Positions 30,142 to 37,883 of a stretch of DNA of 64,000 nucleotides are shown here, piece after piece (position 1 is the stretch's first letter; every line of letters begins with the position of its first letter). The DNA is from Staphylococcus sp. IVB6181. GTDB lineage: Bacteria; Bacillota; Bacilli; Staphylococcales; Staphylococcaceae. Location: assembly GCF_025561445.1 (NCBI RefSeq), contig NZ_CP095096.1, positions 1,343,822 to 1,407,821 of the forward strand, read 5' to 3'. A program made the translations under genes and the position numbers. The notes under the pieces were generated by a model. That model was given only the letters and a program-made list of their open reading frames with translations. It was not told where the DNA came from and searched no databases.

Positions 30142-31218
30142 ATGAATAAAAAATTGCGTAATAATATTATTGTATTATTGATGGCAATTGTTATCAGTCT
30201 GATCTTATCAGCAATGCATATCATGCTACCATTTATGTTTGGTCCCATAATTGCGAGTATCATATGCATACGCTTGTTTAAAATGGAAATTGAATGGCCA
30301 TTTTGGATAAGTCAAATAGGTTTGATTTTGTTAGGGGTACAAATCGGATCTACCTTTACACGTACTGTAGTGAATGACATTACAAATAATTGGTTCTCAA
30401 TTATTTTAGTAACTGTGCTGCTATTGGTTATGGCAATCTTAATTGCTTATTTCTTCAAAAAGATAGCGAAAGTTAATAATGAAACAGCATTATTGAGTGT
30501 CATTCCAGGGGCTTTGAGTCAAATGCTGATTATGGCTGAAGAAGACAAACGTGCTAATATTTTAGTGGTGAGTTTAACACAAACTTCGAGAATTATTTTC
30601 GTTGTGATTTTGATTCCGATGTTATCTTACTTTATGTCCAGCGGAAGCGAAGATGTTCATGCCAGCAAGCTCATGAAACTCAAACCTTTGAGTGAAGTAT
30701 TAAATATATGGCAAGTATTGTTTATTATTTTGGCTATCGCTGTAGTGTACTTTATCATGGGTAAAATCAATTTCCCGACAAGACAATTATTAGCGGCAAT
30801 TGTTGTTTTAATCGCATGGAACATGCTGACAAATGCGACATTCACTTTAGATAACTATTTGATTGCGGCAGCGCAAATTGCTTATATGATTCGAATCGGT
30901 ATTCAAATTTCTAAATTGCTGAATGACTTGAAAGGCCGCGTCGCAGTCGCAATTATCATTCAGAATGTGCTTTTAATTCTACTTGCGGCTGTGATGGTTT
31001 ACGTTGTTTCGATTTTCAACCATATGCCGTTAAATGACTTATTCTTAGGTGCTGCACCAGGCGGTATGAGTCAAATTGTTCTGGTTGCTATGGAAACTCA
31101 CGCTGATGTAGCGATTATATCGAGTTTCCATATCTTTAGAATTTTCTTCATATTATTCTTAGTTGCACCAATAATTAAGTATTTCTTAAGCTATACAGGA
31201 CGCAAATTGAATAAGTAA
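30142..31218 (+). CDS. AbrB-family integral membrane protein
   Basis: This 358-residue protein has about ten hydrophobic helices and an internal duplication: the motif GALSQMLIMAEED in the first half recurs as GGMSQIVLVAMET in the second. This is the membrane family named AbrB in databases (after a supposed ammonia monooxygenase regulator), unrelated to the DNA-binding AbrB of Bacillus. It is probably a transporter of unknown substrate. The same position after hemL is occupied in S. aureus as far as I recall. Its terminator is the landing site of the group II intron that follows. Confidence 0.8.
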   Translation: MNKKLRNNIIVLLMAIVISLILSAMHIMLPFMFGPIIASIICIRLFKMEIEWPFWISQIGLILLGVQIGSTFTRTVVNDITNNWFSIILVTVLLLVMAILIAYFFKKIAKVNNETALLSVIPGALSQMLIMAEEDKRANILVVSLTQTSRIIFVVILIPMLSYFMSSGSEDVHASKLMKLKPLSEVLNIWQVLFIILAIAVVYFIMGKINFPTRQLLAAIVVLIAWNMLTNATFTLDNYLIAAAQIAYMIRIGIQISKLLNDLKGRVAVAIIIQNVLLILLAAVMVYVVSIFNHMPLNDLFLGAAPGGMSQIVLVAMETHADVAIISSFHIFRIFFILFLVAPIIKYFLSYTGRKLNK

Positions 31219-31228
31219 GTACACAAAG

Positions 31229-31254
31229 AAAACCGCCATTTCGGCGGTTTTTTT
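31229..31254 (+). terminator. Bidirectional terminator, intron landing site
   Basis: AAAACCGCC / GGCGGTTTT stem with loop ATTTC and a T7 run on the + strand. On the minus strand the same stem is followed by TTTTCTTT, so it probably also served the convergent pcp before the intron arrived. The intron begins two bases after the T run. Confidence 0.88.
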
Positions 31255-31750
31255 AAGTGCGCTCGGCATGATTAGCAACTTGATGGTGAAAGTCCATTAC
31301 AGGCTTGGCAGTAGGAACTGTTAGCGAAAGACAAGGGTGTCCATCGCGAGGTGGAATCTGAAGGAAGTCGGACGCAAACACTCGCATTGACGAATAGAAA
31401 CATCAAATCAAGGCTTATGCGAACGGATGAGTTTGCTTAACAAAACAAAGTCCGATACTGCCCGAATTCGTATGAGTAAATGATGCAATGACATGAGTGG
31501 AAAGTGGTTAATCTTACCCGAGGAGGTCTCATAAGCGATTCTTCGAATCGTAGTAACAACGAATTATGAGAAGTCAGCAGAAGTCATAGTAGGGAAAATG
31601 TACCGAAGGACTGAACAATATTAAATACAAAGTAAAGAATGGAGGTTATAGATTTACGAAGTACCGAAAACAATGCAAATTGGCAGTCTGTGGAAGATAA
31701 GTAGTGGAACGAAAAAGATAAGCAGATGTGTACAGTAAATCTTAGTTGAT

Positions 31751-32352
31751 ATGAAAGAAATGTATCGTGAGACTCCATCACTGATGGAACTTGTTGTAAG
31801 AAAGAACAACATAGAGAAAGCAATCAAGAAAGTTGTTAAAAATAATGGCTCTCCTGGAATCGATGGGATGAAGGTTAAAGAGTTACATGCTCACTTCAGA
31901 GAATTCTATCCACAGATAAAAGGAAAACTGCTTAACGGTACGTATAAACCGCAAGCAGTTAAGAAAGTAGCCATTCCAAAACCGAATGGCAAAAAGAGAA
32001 TTCTTGGAATTCCCGTCGCAAGGGATAGAGTTATCCAACAAGCAATCAAACAAGTAATCGAACCGATGATAAATCGCCAGTTTTCGAAACATAGTCATGG
32101 GTTTAGACCAAATCATAGTACAGGTACTGCATTAAAACAATGTATCCAATACTATGAGGAGGGTTATCACACAGTCGTAGACTGTGACTTAAAACAATGT
32201 TTTGACACGTTGAACCATGACAAATTGATGTACTTGTTTGAACGCTTTATACAAGATAAAGCTATCTCTAAATTTATCCGCAAAAGTTTACAAAGCGGGT
32301 CTGCAGACCTGTCTGGCGAATACGCAGAAAGAAAGACAGGCGCCCCTCAAGG
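31751..32352 (+). pseudogene. ltrA: Group II intron reverse transcriptase/maturase, 5' part (split by IS)
   Basis: The first 200 codons of the intron-encoded protein. The reading frame contains early RT blocks: NNGSPGIDGMKVKEL, IPKPNGKKRILGIP, ARDRVIQQAIKQVIEP, SHGFRPNHSTGTALKQ and VVDCDLKQCFDTLNHDKL with the first catalytic Asp. It is cut after GAPQG by the IS; translation runs a few codons into the IS and stops. Joined to 33844-34537 with one copy of the AGG duplication the frame is 1,296 bases, a complete 431-residue class C maturase. The start at 31751 is an ATG preceded by weak signals; TTGATATG upstream gives no better choice. Confidence 0.9.
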
Positions 32353-32376
32353 TGTACTGCACCCCAAAAGTTGAAC
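32353..32376 (+). repeat. IS left inverted repeat
   Basis: Begins TGTACTGCACCCC; matches the right end at 21 of 24 positions, with differences at positions 5, 8 and 13. Confidence 0.9.
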
Positions 32377-32407
32377 CTACAAAATTCAACTTTTGGGGTG
32401 TTTAATT

Positions 32408-32932
32408 ATGAATAAAAGTTATAGTTTAGATTTCAAACTTAAAATATTACAAGAATACAAAAGCGGGCAAATTGGTTATGGTTCATTAGCTAAAAAGTAC
32501 AATATTCATCATTCTTATATCGAAAGATGGATCTATCAGTACGATACCTTCGGTATTCAAGGTCTTACTTTTGGTATGACAAAAAGAAAATATTCAAAAG
32601 AAGAAAAATGTGAAATCATAGAATACCGATTGGAACATCATTTATCGTATAAAGAAACTGCGAAAATATTTAATATTCCTAACCCTTCCTTAATTGCTCA
32701 ATGGCAGAAGAAATTTAATGAGTATGGTATTCTTGGCTTAAAACCAAAACCGAAAGGTCGTGTGTCCAAAGCCATGAAAAATAAGAAGAGTGAACCGTCT
32801 AACCAACCATTAAACGAAACTGAAAGAGAAGAACTTGAAAGACTACGTTATGAAAATAAATTGTTGGAAATCCAAATTGAACTCGAAAAAAAGTTACAAT
32901 CCTTAGCTCGAAAAAATCAAACAAAGAAATAG
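32408..32932 (+). CDS. IS3/IS150-type transposase orfA (DNA-binding part)
   Basis: This 174-residue protein has two helix-turn-helix segments (YGSLAKKYNIHHSYIERW and YKETAKIFNIPNPSLIAQW), which bind the inverted repeats, then a basic linker and a leucine-zipper-like C-terminus (EREELERLRYENKLLEIQIELEKKL) for multimerisation. The start ATG 32408 follows GGGGTG. The frame ends after a run of six A (A-AAA-AAT, 32911-32917), a -1 slippage heptamer, from which the OrfAB transposase would be made. Confidence 0.92.
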   Translation: MNKSYSLDFKLKILQEYKSGQIGYGSLAKKYNIHHSYIERWIYQYDTFGIQGLTFGMTKRKYSKEEKCEIIEYRLEHHLSYKETAKIFNIPNPSLIAQWQKKFNEYGILGLKPKPKGRVSKAMKNKKSEPSNQPLNETEREELERLRYENKLLEIQIELEKKLQSLARKNQTKK

Positions 32933-33804
32933 TTTCAGCTATTATTGAGTTAAGGAAAGAGAAAGATTATCAGCTGAATCATATTCTAAAAGTAGCCAAT
33001 ATAGCTAAAAGCAGCTATCATTATTGGAAAAACAATTTAGGTTTAAAAGAGTATAAGGATGCACCTCTGCTGAAGTTGATTAAAGAAATTATCGAAAAAA
33101 ATCATGAACGTGTTGGTTATCGTAGAATTACTTTAGAGCTTCATGCAATGGGGATTATAGTTAATCATAAGAAAGTTTTAAGAATAACAAGAGAAAATAA
33201 ACTTTTATGCACAAAGTTTAACCATAGAAGCAGAAACTATAAATCATATAAAGGAAGCACTGGAAAAGTCGCTAAAAATATACTAAATCGAAGATTTGTA
33301 TCAGATAGACCTTATCAAAAATTATTAACAGATATTACTCAATTCAATATTAAGAATACAAATACAAAGCTTTATTTGTCACCTGTTTTAGATGTATTTT
33401 CAAAAGAAATCATCGCTTATTCTATTAGTAGGCACCCAAATTTAGAATGTGCTTTGTCATCTTTAAATCAGGCTATTAAAAATATACCTGAATTAAATTA
33501 TCGAACTACAGTACATTCTGATCAAGGTTGGCACTACCAGCATAAAGCTTGGGTAAAAGCGCTCAAAGACAATCATATATTTCAAAGTATGTCGCGTAAA
33601 GGGAACTGTTATGATAATTCTCCAATGGAGAATTTCTTTGGCCTATTAAAACAAGAGATGTTTTATGGAGAAGAATTTAATTCTTATGAAGAGTTGGAAT
33701 TAGAAATACACAAATATATCAATTACTATAATAACGTAAGAAGAAAAGTAAATTTAAAAGGCAAGACTCCTGTTGAATACAGAAATCTTGCCTTAGGAAA
33801 ATAG
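32911..33804 (+). CDS. IS3/IS150-type transposase orfB (DDE catalytic part, by -1 frameshift)
   Basis: The frame from the slippage site gives about 297 residues: an HTH_21-type region (ERVGYRRITLELHAMG), then the rve integrase core with D in LLTDITQFN, D in TVHSDQGWHY and E in SPMENFFGLLKQE, the DD(35)E triad of IS3 transposases, and the HKYINYYNNVRRK tail. There is no good start codon near the beginning; the first ATG (33076) would remove the N-terminal part, so frameshifting from orfA is the likely route. The triad is complete, so the enzyme may be functional. Confidence 0.9.
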   Translation, partial: KKSNKEIVSAIIELRKEKDYQLNHILKVANIAKSSYHYWKNNLGLKEYKDAPLLKLIKEIIEKNHERVGYRRITLELHAMGIIVNHKKVLRITRENKLLCTKFNHRSRNYKSYKGSTGKVAKNILNRRFVSDRPYQKLLTDITQFNIKNTNTKLYLSPVLDVFSKEIIAYSISRHPNLECALSSLNQAIKNIPELNYRTTVHSDQGWHYQHKAWVKALKDNHIFQSMSRKGNCYDNSPMENFFGLLKQEMFYGEEFNSYEELELEIHKYINYYNNVRRKVNLKGKTPVEYRNLALGK

Positions 33805-33816
33805 CTTAATCAAAAA

Positions 33817-33840
33817 GTTCAACTTTTTGGGTTCACTACA
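33817..33840 (-). repeat. IS right inverted repeat
   Basis: Reads TGTAGTGAACCC on the minus strand, continuing to AAAAAGTTGAAC; partner of 32353-32376. The AGG duplication follows at 33841-33843. Confidence 0.9.
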
Positions 33841-33843
33841 AGG

Positions 33844-34537
33844 TGGGGTTATATCTCCCTTGTTGTGTAATATCTATTTGCATGAGCTGGATAAAGAATT
33901 AGAGAAGCGCGGACATCGTTTTGTGAGATACGCAGATGACTTCGTCATCTTTGTTAAATCAAAACGTGCCGGACAACGTGTTATGGAGAGTATCACAAAC
34001 TTTATCGAAAAGGACCTGAAATTAACAGTGAATAAAGATAAAAGTAAGGTAGGCTCTCCCACACGTTTAAAGTTCTTGAGTTGTCTGATAACGAAAATAA
34101 ATGGCACTTGTCGTTTCAGACCCACTATGGAAGCAAAAAGAAATTTAAAAGCCAAATTAAAGTGGGTCACAAGAAGAAATAGACCTGGCACATTTACTGA
34201 AATTATAACAGAAATCAACGCGATTACTAGAGGTTGGATAAACTATTTTGGAAGAGGTTTTGTTAAAGGATTTATCCGCGAAATGCAAGAGTGGTTGAAC
34301 CATCGAATCAGACAACTTATTTTAAAGCGATGGAAGAAGGTCAAAACAAAATACAAAATGCTTCGAAAATACGGATTAGACCACAATGGTGCCATGCGTA
34401 TTGCGAACTCAAGAAAGAAGTATTGGAGGCTTTCCAAAACGCATGAGGTTCATCATGCGCTTACAACAAATAGACTCTACAAGTGGGGTCTAGTACCACT
34501 AGCCCGACTCGCAGAGTCTGCTTACGCAAGATATTGA
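33844..34537 (+). pseudogene. ltrA: Group II intron reverse transcriptase/maturase, 3' part (split by IS)
   Basis: The remaining 231 codons of the intron protein: GVISPLLCNIYLHELDK, the RT active site FVRYADDFVIF with the YADD box, the thumb, and the maturase domain X (GWINYFGRGF). It ends at AESAYARY with no HNH endonuclease, as in class C. Its TGA (34535-34537) overlaps the first bases of domain V. An open frame starts inside the IS at about 33827, but it has no ribosome site, so this part is probably not translated alone. Confidence 0.9.
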
Positions 34538-34569
34538 ACCGCCGTGTACGGAACCGTACGCACGGTGGT
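34536..34569 (+). ncRNA. Group IIC intron domain V
   Basis: A 34-base hairpin: GAACCGCCGTG ... CACGGTGGT outer stem, a two-base CG bulge and a UACG-GAAC-CGUA cap. The G-U wobble lies in the triad C-G-C instead of A-G-C, the mark of class C ribozymes. Domain VI follows at about 34575-34605. Confidence 0.88.
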
Positions 34570-34617
34570 GTGAGAGGACGAGTATTCAATTAATGATTAC
34601 TCTCCTACTCGATTGTA

Positions 34618-35259
34618 TTAATGCGTTTGTCCTAATGCAATATTTTCGTCGCGATTGTCTGGTGACAAGACTTCAATTGCGGCTGTAAGTCCCTTAACAA
34701 TCGTGCTGAGTGCCATAGAAGGGGTATTAGGTTTAGAGATAACTTGCTCTGGAATAAACGGTACATGAATAAATCCGAATTGAATATAAGGGAAGGTTGT
34801 CGCATGCAAATAGCCTAATTGATATAAAATATGATTACATACAAAGGTACCTGCAGTATTCGATAATGAAGCCGGAACATCTGCATCTTTAATGGCTTGT
34901 GTTATACGTTTGACCGGCATATTAGAAAAGTAGGCGGGTGCACCGTCTGCTTGAATGGTCTCATCAATCGGTTGATTGCCTTCATTATCAGCAATTCTTG
35001 CATCATCGATATTAATGCCGATTCGTTCTGGTGTAAGTTCAAAATGGCCGCCGGCTTGTCCTACAGCAAGTACTGCATCATAATGTTCAATCTTAAGCTG
35101 TTGTTTAATGACGTCTAATGATTTGTGGAATACAGTTGGAATTTCTAATTTTGTAATTGTATGTTCGCCGATAGTCTCAGGCAATAATTTAACAGCTTCA
35201 AGCGCTGGATTTGTTTCTTCTTTACCAAATGGATCAAATGCAGTTACAAGTATATTCAT
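34618..35259 (-). CDS. pcp: Pyrrolidone-carboxylate peptidase (pyroglutamyl peptidase I)
   Basis: The 213-residue C15-family cysteine peptidase removes N-terminal pyroglutamate. It has the N-terminal [17 protein letters not shown], the catalytic Cys in [11 protein letters not shown], the His in [13 protein letters not shown] and the Glu in [10 protein letters not shown]. Normal length, cytoplasmic. It lies 18 bases downstream of the DUF979/DUF969 pair on the minus strand, so peptide-derived pyroglutamate may be their shared theme. The intron's 3' end is only five bases past its stop, so it has lost the nearby bidirectional terminator. Confidence 0.95.
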   Translation of the reverse strand: MNILVTAFDPFGKEETNPALEAVKLLPETIGEHTITKLEIPTVFHKSLDVIKQQLKIEHYDAVLAVGQAGGHFELTPERIGINIDDARIADNEGNQPIDETIQADGAPAYFSNMPVKRITQAIKDADVPASLSNTAGTFVCNHILYQLGYLHATTFPYIQFGFIHVPFIPEQVISKPNTPSMALSTIVKGLTAAIEVLSPDNRDENIALGQTH

Positions 35260-35277
35260 ATTATCGTCTCCTTTATA

Positions 35278-36204
35278 TTAAAATGCCCAAAAGTACATTA
35301 AAGCAATATGGACTATGATTAAGATAAATGCTACGGGAATTTGTGCTTTAATCACACTGAATTCGCTTTTCATTTCTAGTAAAGCAACGGGTAGTGTATT
35401 GAAGTTTGCGGCCATAGGTGTTAACAAAGTACCGCAAAAACCGCCAGTCATTGCAAGTGCACCTGCTATTGCAGGATCTGCACCTTGTGCAATCACAAAT
35501 GGAATACCGATACTGGCTGTAATAACAGTGAAAGCTGCGAAAGCATTACCCATCAGCATAGTAAACAGTACCATGCCTATAATATACGCAGCAGCACCGA
35601 TAAGGTGATTGCCTTCAGGCAAGAAACCGGAAATACTATTTGAAATCACTTTGCCTACGCCGCTGACAGTAAATAAGACACCTAATGCGGCTAAGAATTG
35701 GGGTAAAATACCGACAGTTCCGACTTGTTGTGTCAGACGGTCGCTGTCATATAAGATATATTGGACTTTAGGTTGAATTACTACGTAGGCAGCAATTAAG
35801 CCTACGATTGAAGCGATACCTAAACCGATAGCACCGCCTAAAGGTGTCCAATTTGAGATGATCACCGCAACAACAGCTAAGACAACGGCCGGCCAAAAGA
35901 GTTTGTTTCCATAACGTTTTGCGCCTGTTTCGCCTTGCTTTTCTGTGACATCTACAATATTTTTGATTGCGACTTGTTTAAAGAGTGTCAATACACCCAT
36001 TAACAAGATAATAGCGCCGTTTACAACATTCGGCAGATAAGGGCCAAAAATAAATGTAATCGCAAGCAGCGTCCAAAATAGAGCAGTTCCTATACGTTTT
36101 GTTTTATCTTTATCTTTTAATACACGATAAGCGGTATAAAGTAATTGAATACCGATTAAAATATAAAAGCATTCAAGGATGGTATCAAGTGTGTGCTGAC
36201 TCAT
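35278..36204 (-). CDS. DUF979-family membrane protein
   Basis: This 308-residue protein has about nine hydrophobic helices. It is the usual partner of a DUF969 protein, which its start overlaps by four bases (ATGA), and both are linked to pcp here. The families are often found beside pyroglutamyl peptidase or 5-oxoproline-using genes, so a two-part transporter for 5-oxoproline (pyroglutamate) is a reasonable hypothesis, not a demonstrated role. Gly-rich loops such as AMTGGFCGTLLTPMAANF resemble those of ion-coupled carboxylate transporters. Confidence 0.8.
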   Translation of the reverse strand: MSQHTLDTILECFYILIGIQLLYTAYRVLKDKDKTKRIGTALFWTLLAITFIFGPYLPNVVNGAIILLMGVLTLFKQVAIKNIVDVTEKQGETGAKRYGNKLFWPAVVLAVVAVIISNWTPLGGAIGLGIASIVGLIAAYVVIQPKVQYILYDSDRLTQQVGTVGILPQFLAALGVLFTVSGVGKVISNSISGFLPEGNHLIGAAAYIIGMVLFTMLMGNAFAAFTVITASIGIPFVIAQGADPAIAGALAMTGGFCGTLLTPMAANFNTLPVALLEMKSEFSVIKAQIPVAFILIIVHIALMYFWAF

Positions 36205-36899
36205 GACTGATCCTCCTTGTGCTGATATTTTCTAGCCAAGTATCGATCAAGCATAATATTCTTAATGCCCACAATGATTAAAGTAATAATTGCTATCGGT
36301 ACAGAAGCAATGGCAAGATTGACTGCGTTGACTTTAATATCTAAAGAATTAAAAGTACCGACCATTAGTAGGACACCAGCAGCGCCCACAAAAAGGTTCT
36401 GCCCAAAGAAATTGCCATAATTTTCCATGGCAGATGCTTCTGCTTTTATTTTTTCGACATCTTTTTTGTCTATTTGTTCAGGTTTGAGTCGATATTTCGT
36501 TGCGAGTGCACCTTGTACCATAGGATTAATCAACGGACGTACAAATTGAGGGTGTCCGCCGATACGTATTGAAGCTAAACCTGCCAATTCACGTATCAGC
36601 AAATACAGTGATAATAACCTCCCGCTGGTCATGGATTTGATTTTTCCTATTAATACTGTGGATTGTTTCTTAAGCCCGAAACGTTCAATCAAACCCACCA
36701 TAGGCAAAGTTAATAGGAAAAGGGAAACCAAGCGGTTATCGATAAATGCTTTGCCGAGTACATCTAATATTTCAAAGAAATGCATACCAGACACAAGTCC
36801 GGTCACGATAGCTGCAGCTAATATGACTGCTATCGTATCAAATTTTAATAGGAATCCGATAATAATTACCAAGATACCTATTAATTTCAACCATTCCAT
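36201..36899 (-). CDS. DUF969-family membrane protein
   Basis: This 232-residue protein has about five hydrophobic helices and is the first gene of the minus-strand DUF969-DUF979-pcp operon. The segment LAGLASIRIGGHPQFVRPLINPM is typical of the family. The ATG follows GAAGGAGGAAT. It is probably a subunit of the same transporter as the DUF979 protein, judging from overlap and fixed pairing; the substrate is inferred only from pcp. Confidence 0.8.
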   Translation of the reverse strand: MEWLKLIGILVIIIGFLLKFDTIAVILAAAIVTGLVSGMHFFEILDVLGKAFIDNRLVSLFLLTLPMVGLIERFGLKKQSTVLIGKIKSMTSGRLLSLYLLIRELAGLASIRIGGHPQFVRPLINPMVQGALATKYRLKPEQIDKKDVEKIKAEASAMENYGNFFGQNLFVGAAGVLLMVGTFNSLDIKVNAVNLAIASVPIAIITLIIVGIKNIMLDRYLARKYQHKEDQS

Positions 36900-36932
36900 A
36901 CAATTCCTCCTTCAAAAAATAATATAAATGTC

Positions 36933-36941
36933 ATTTTAGCA
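36933..36941 (-). promoter_or_regulatory. Promoter of the DUF969-DUF979-pcp operon
   Basis: On the minus strand TG-C-TAAAAT forms an extended -10 about 34 bases before the DUF969 ATG; no strong -35. Confidence 0.4.
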
Positions 36942-36983
36942 TAAATTAGAAGTAATTTTTAGATAATTCCAAATATTATAAAT

Positions 36984-37014
36984 AAAAGTAAGAACAAAAA
37001 TTGTTCCTACTTTT
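36984..37014 (-). terminator. Intrinsic terminator after tag
   Basis: On the minus strand AAAAGTAGGAACAA / TTGTTCTTACTTTT with a T-rich tail; the stem begins within the tag stop codon. Confidence 0.82.
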
Positions 37015-37567
37015 GAGACGGCTTAAATGGACAGCCGATTAAATGCGCATCATATAAACCTGCAGCTTCTAAAAAAGAAAACATAGTTACAGGACCCATA
37101 AACTTAAATCCGTATTGTTTTAAAGCTTTCGACATCTTTTTTGCTCTTTCATCAACTGTAATACGATCTTTTGGTGTTTTGTATTTTAAATCGATAGGGT
37201 GATAATCAACGAAGGACCAAAGAAAATCACTGAAGCTGCCGTGTTCTTTTTCAATTGCTATATAACCTTTGGCTTGGCTTACTATCACTTCTAATTTTTT
37301 TCTGTAATGGACAATGTTCGGAAATCCCATCAGTGCATCGATATCTTTTTCTGTCATTTGTGCTATTTTATATGGGTCGAATTGATAAAAGGCTTCTCGG
37401 TAGGCAGAACGTTTCTTTAATATCGTCAGCCATGATAAACCTGCATGCTGCGACTCTAATGCCATTAATTCAAAAAGCTTTTGGCTATCATATAAAGGTT
37501 GTCCCCATTCTTTGTCATGATATTCAATATAAAGGGAATCAGTTGTCCCAAAGGCACATTCATTCAC
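37007..37567 (-). CDS. tag: DNA-3-methyladenine glycosylase I
   Basis: The 186-residue base-excision enzyme is specific for 3-methyladenine. The N-terminal EYHDKEWGQPLYDSQKLFE and ALESQHAGLSWLTILKKR, with the active-site Glu and Trp, are hallmarks of the Tag family, as are the zinc-site Cys and His residues near both ends (NECAFG; DAHLIGCPF). It is divergent from valS and upstream of no other gene on its strand; its own terminator separates it from the DUF969 operon. Confidence 0.95.
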   Translation of the reverse strand: MNECAFGTTDSLYIEYHDKEWGQPLYDSQKLFELMALESQHAGLSWLTILKKRSAYREAFYQFDPYKIAQMTEKDIDALMGFPNIVHYRKKLEVIVSQAKGYIAIEKEHGSFSDFLWSFVDYHPIDLKYKTPKDRITVDERAKKMSKALKQYGFKFMGPVTMFSFLEAAGLYDAHLIGCPFKPSQK

Positions 37568-37587
37568 AAAATTTCACTCCATCCGCA

Positions 37588-37615
37588 TTGACTTATTTTA
37601 GAGTTCTATTATACT
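37588..37615 (+). promoter_or_regulatory. valS promoter
   Basis: TTGACT at 37588-37593, a 16-base spacer and TATACT at 37610-37615. Confidence 0.75.
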
Positions 37616-37621
37616 ATAAAT

Positions 37622-37865
37622 TAGTAGTGAATATAGAAATCGGGAAGAGTAAGCAGTTTTTAATTTCAAAGAGAGTGTATGGTCGCTGAAAATACATAAT
37701 TATTGCTGTCGAAGGTAGCCCGCTTAGTTCTTTAACTGAACCTATAGTAAGTTAAAGCGTGTTTGAGCGTTAATCATAATTAAGTGCAATATAGATGAAC
37801 TATGTTGAATTTAGGTGGTACCACGGAACATCCGTCCTATGTTTAGGAACGGGTGTTTTTATTTT
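37622..37865 (+). ncRNA. T-box leader of valS
   Basis: The T-box sequence TAGGTGGTACCACGG is at 37812-37826, followed by terminator AACATCCGTCCTA / TAGGAACGGGTGTT with T5. A CGGG / CCCG helix closes the specifier loop, placing GTA (Val) at 37715-37717 with GAAG just before it. The variable T-box base is T (37819), matching an A discriminator as expected for tRNA-Val. Confidence 0.9.
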
Positions 37866-37883
37866 TAAGGAGGCGTTTGTCCT

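Larger units (their letters stand above)
32353..33840 (+). mobile_element. IS3-family insertion sequence, IS150 group
   Basis: A complete 1,488-bp element with 24-bp terminal inverted repeats beginning TGTA (21 of 24 identical), a 3-bp target duplication AGG on each side (32350-32352 and 33841-33843), and two overlapping frames, orfA and orfB, in -1 relation. Ends and duplication are confirmed by function: removing the element and one AGG restores the P-Q-G-G-V reading of the maturase. Both frames are open, so it may be active. A second inverted repeat just inside the left end (CCCCAAAAGTTGAA / TTCAACTTTTGGGG, 32362-32397) could insulate the transposase from outside transcription. Confidence 0.95.
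31257..34613 (+). mobile_element. Group IIC intron, interrupted by an IS element
   Basis: The intron starts with GTGCG (consensus GUGYG) and ends with CCTACTCGAT. Domain I-like landmarks (GTGAAAGTCC, CAAGGGTGTCCATCGCGAGG, GGAATCTGAAGGAAG, GATGAGTTTGC-TTAACAAAACAAAGTCC, GTCAGCAGAAGTCATAGTA) match the Oceanobacillus iheyensis IIC ribozyme as I remember it. Domain V is at 34536-34569 with the CGC triad typical of class C. The encoded protein has reverse transcriptase and maturase domains but no endonuclease, and the insertion lies just after a terminator hairpin, both class C habits. Without the 1,488-bp IS and duplicated AGG it would be 1,866 bp. It ends five bases from the pcp stop. Confidence 0.93.

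Noticed and set aside
33076-33804. orfB of the IS starting independently at ATG 33076
   Set aside because: This would remove the N-terminal helical region; the -1 slippage heptamer at the end of orfA explains expression better.
36000-36900. Open frames on the + strand opposite DUF969/DUF979
   Set aside because: They are antisense shadows of membrane-protein codons without ribosome sites; the minus-strand frames have family motifs.
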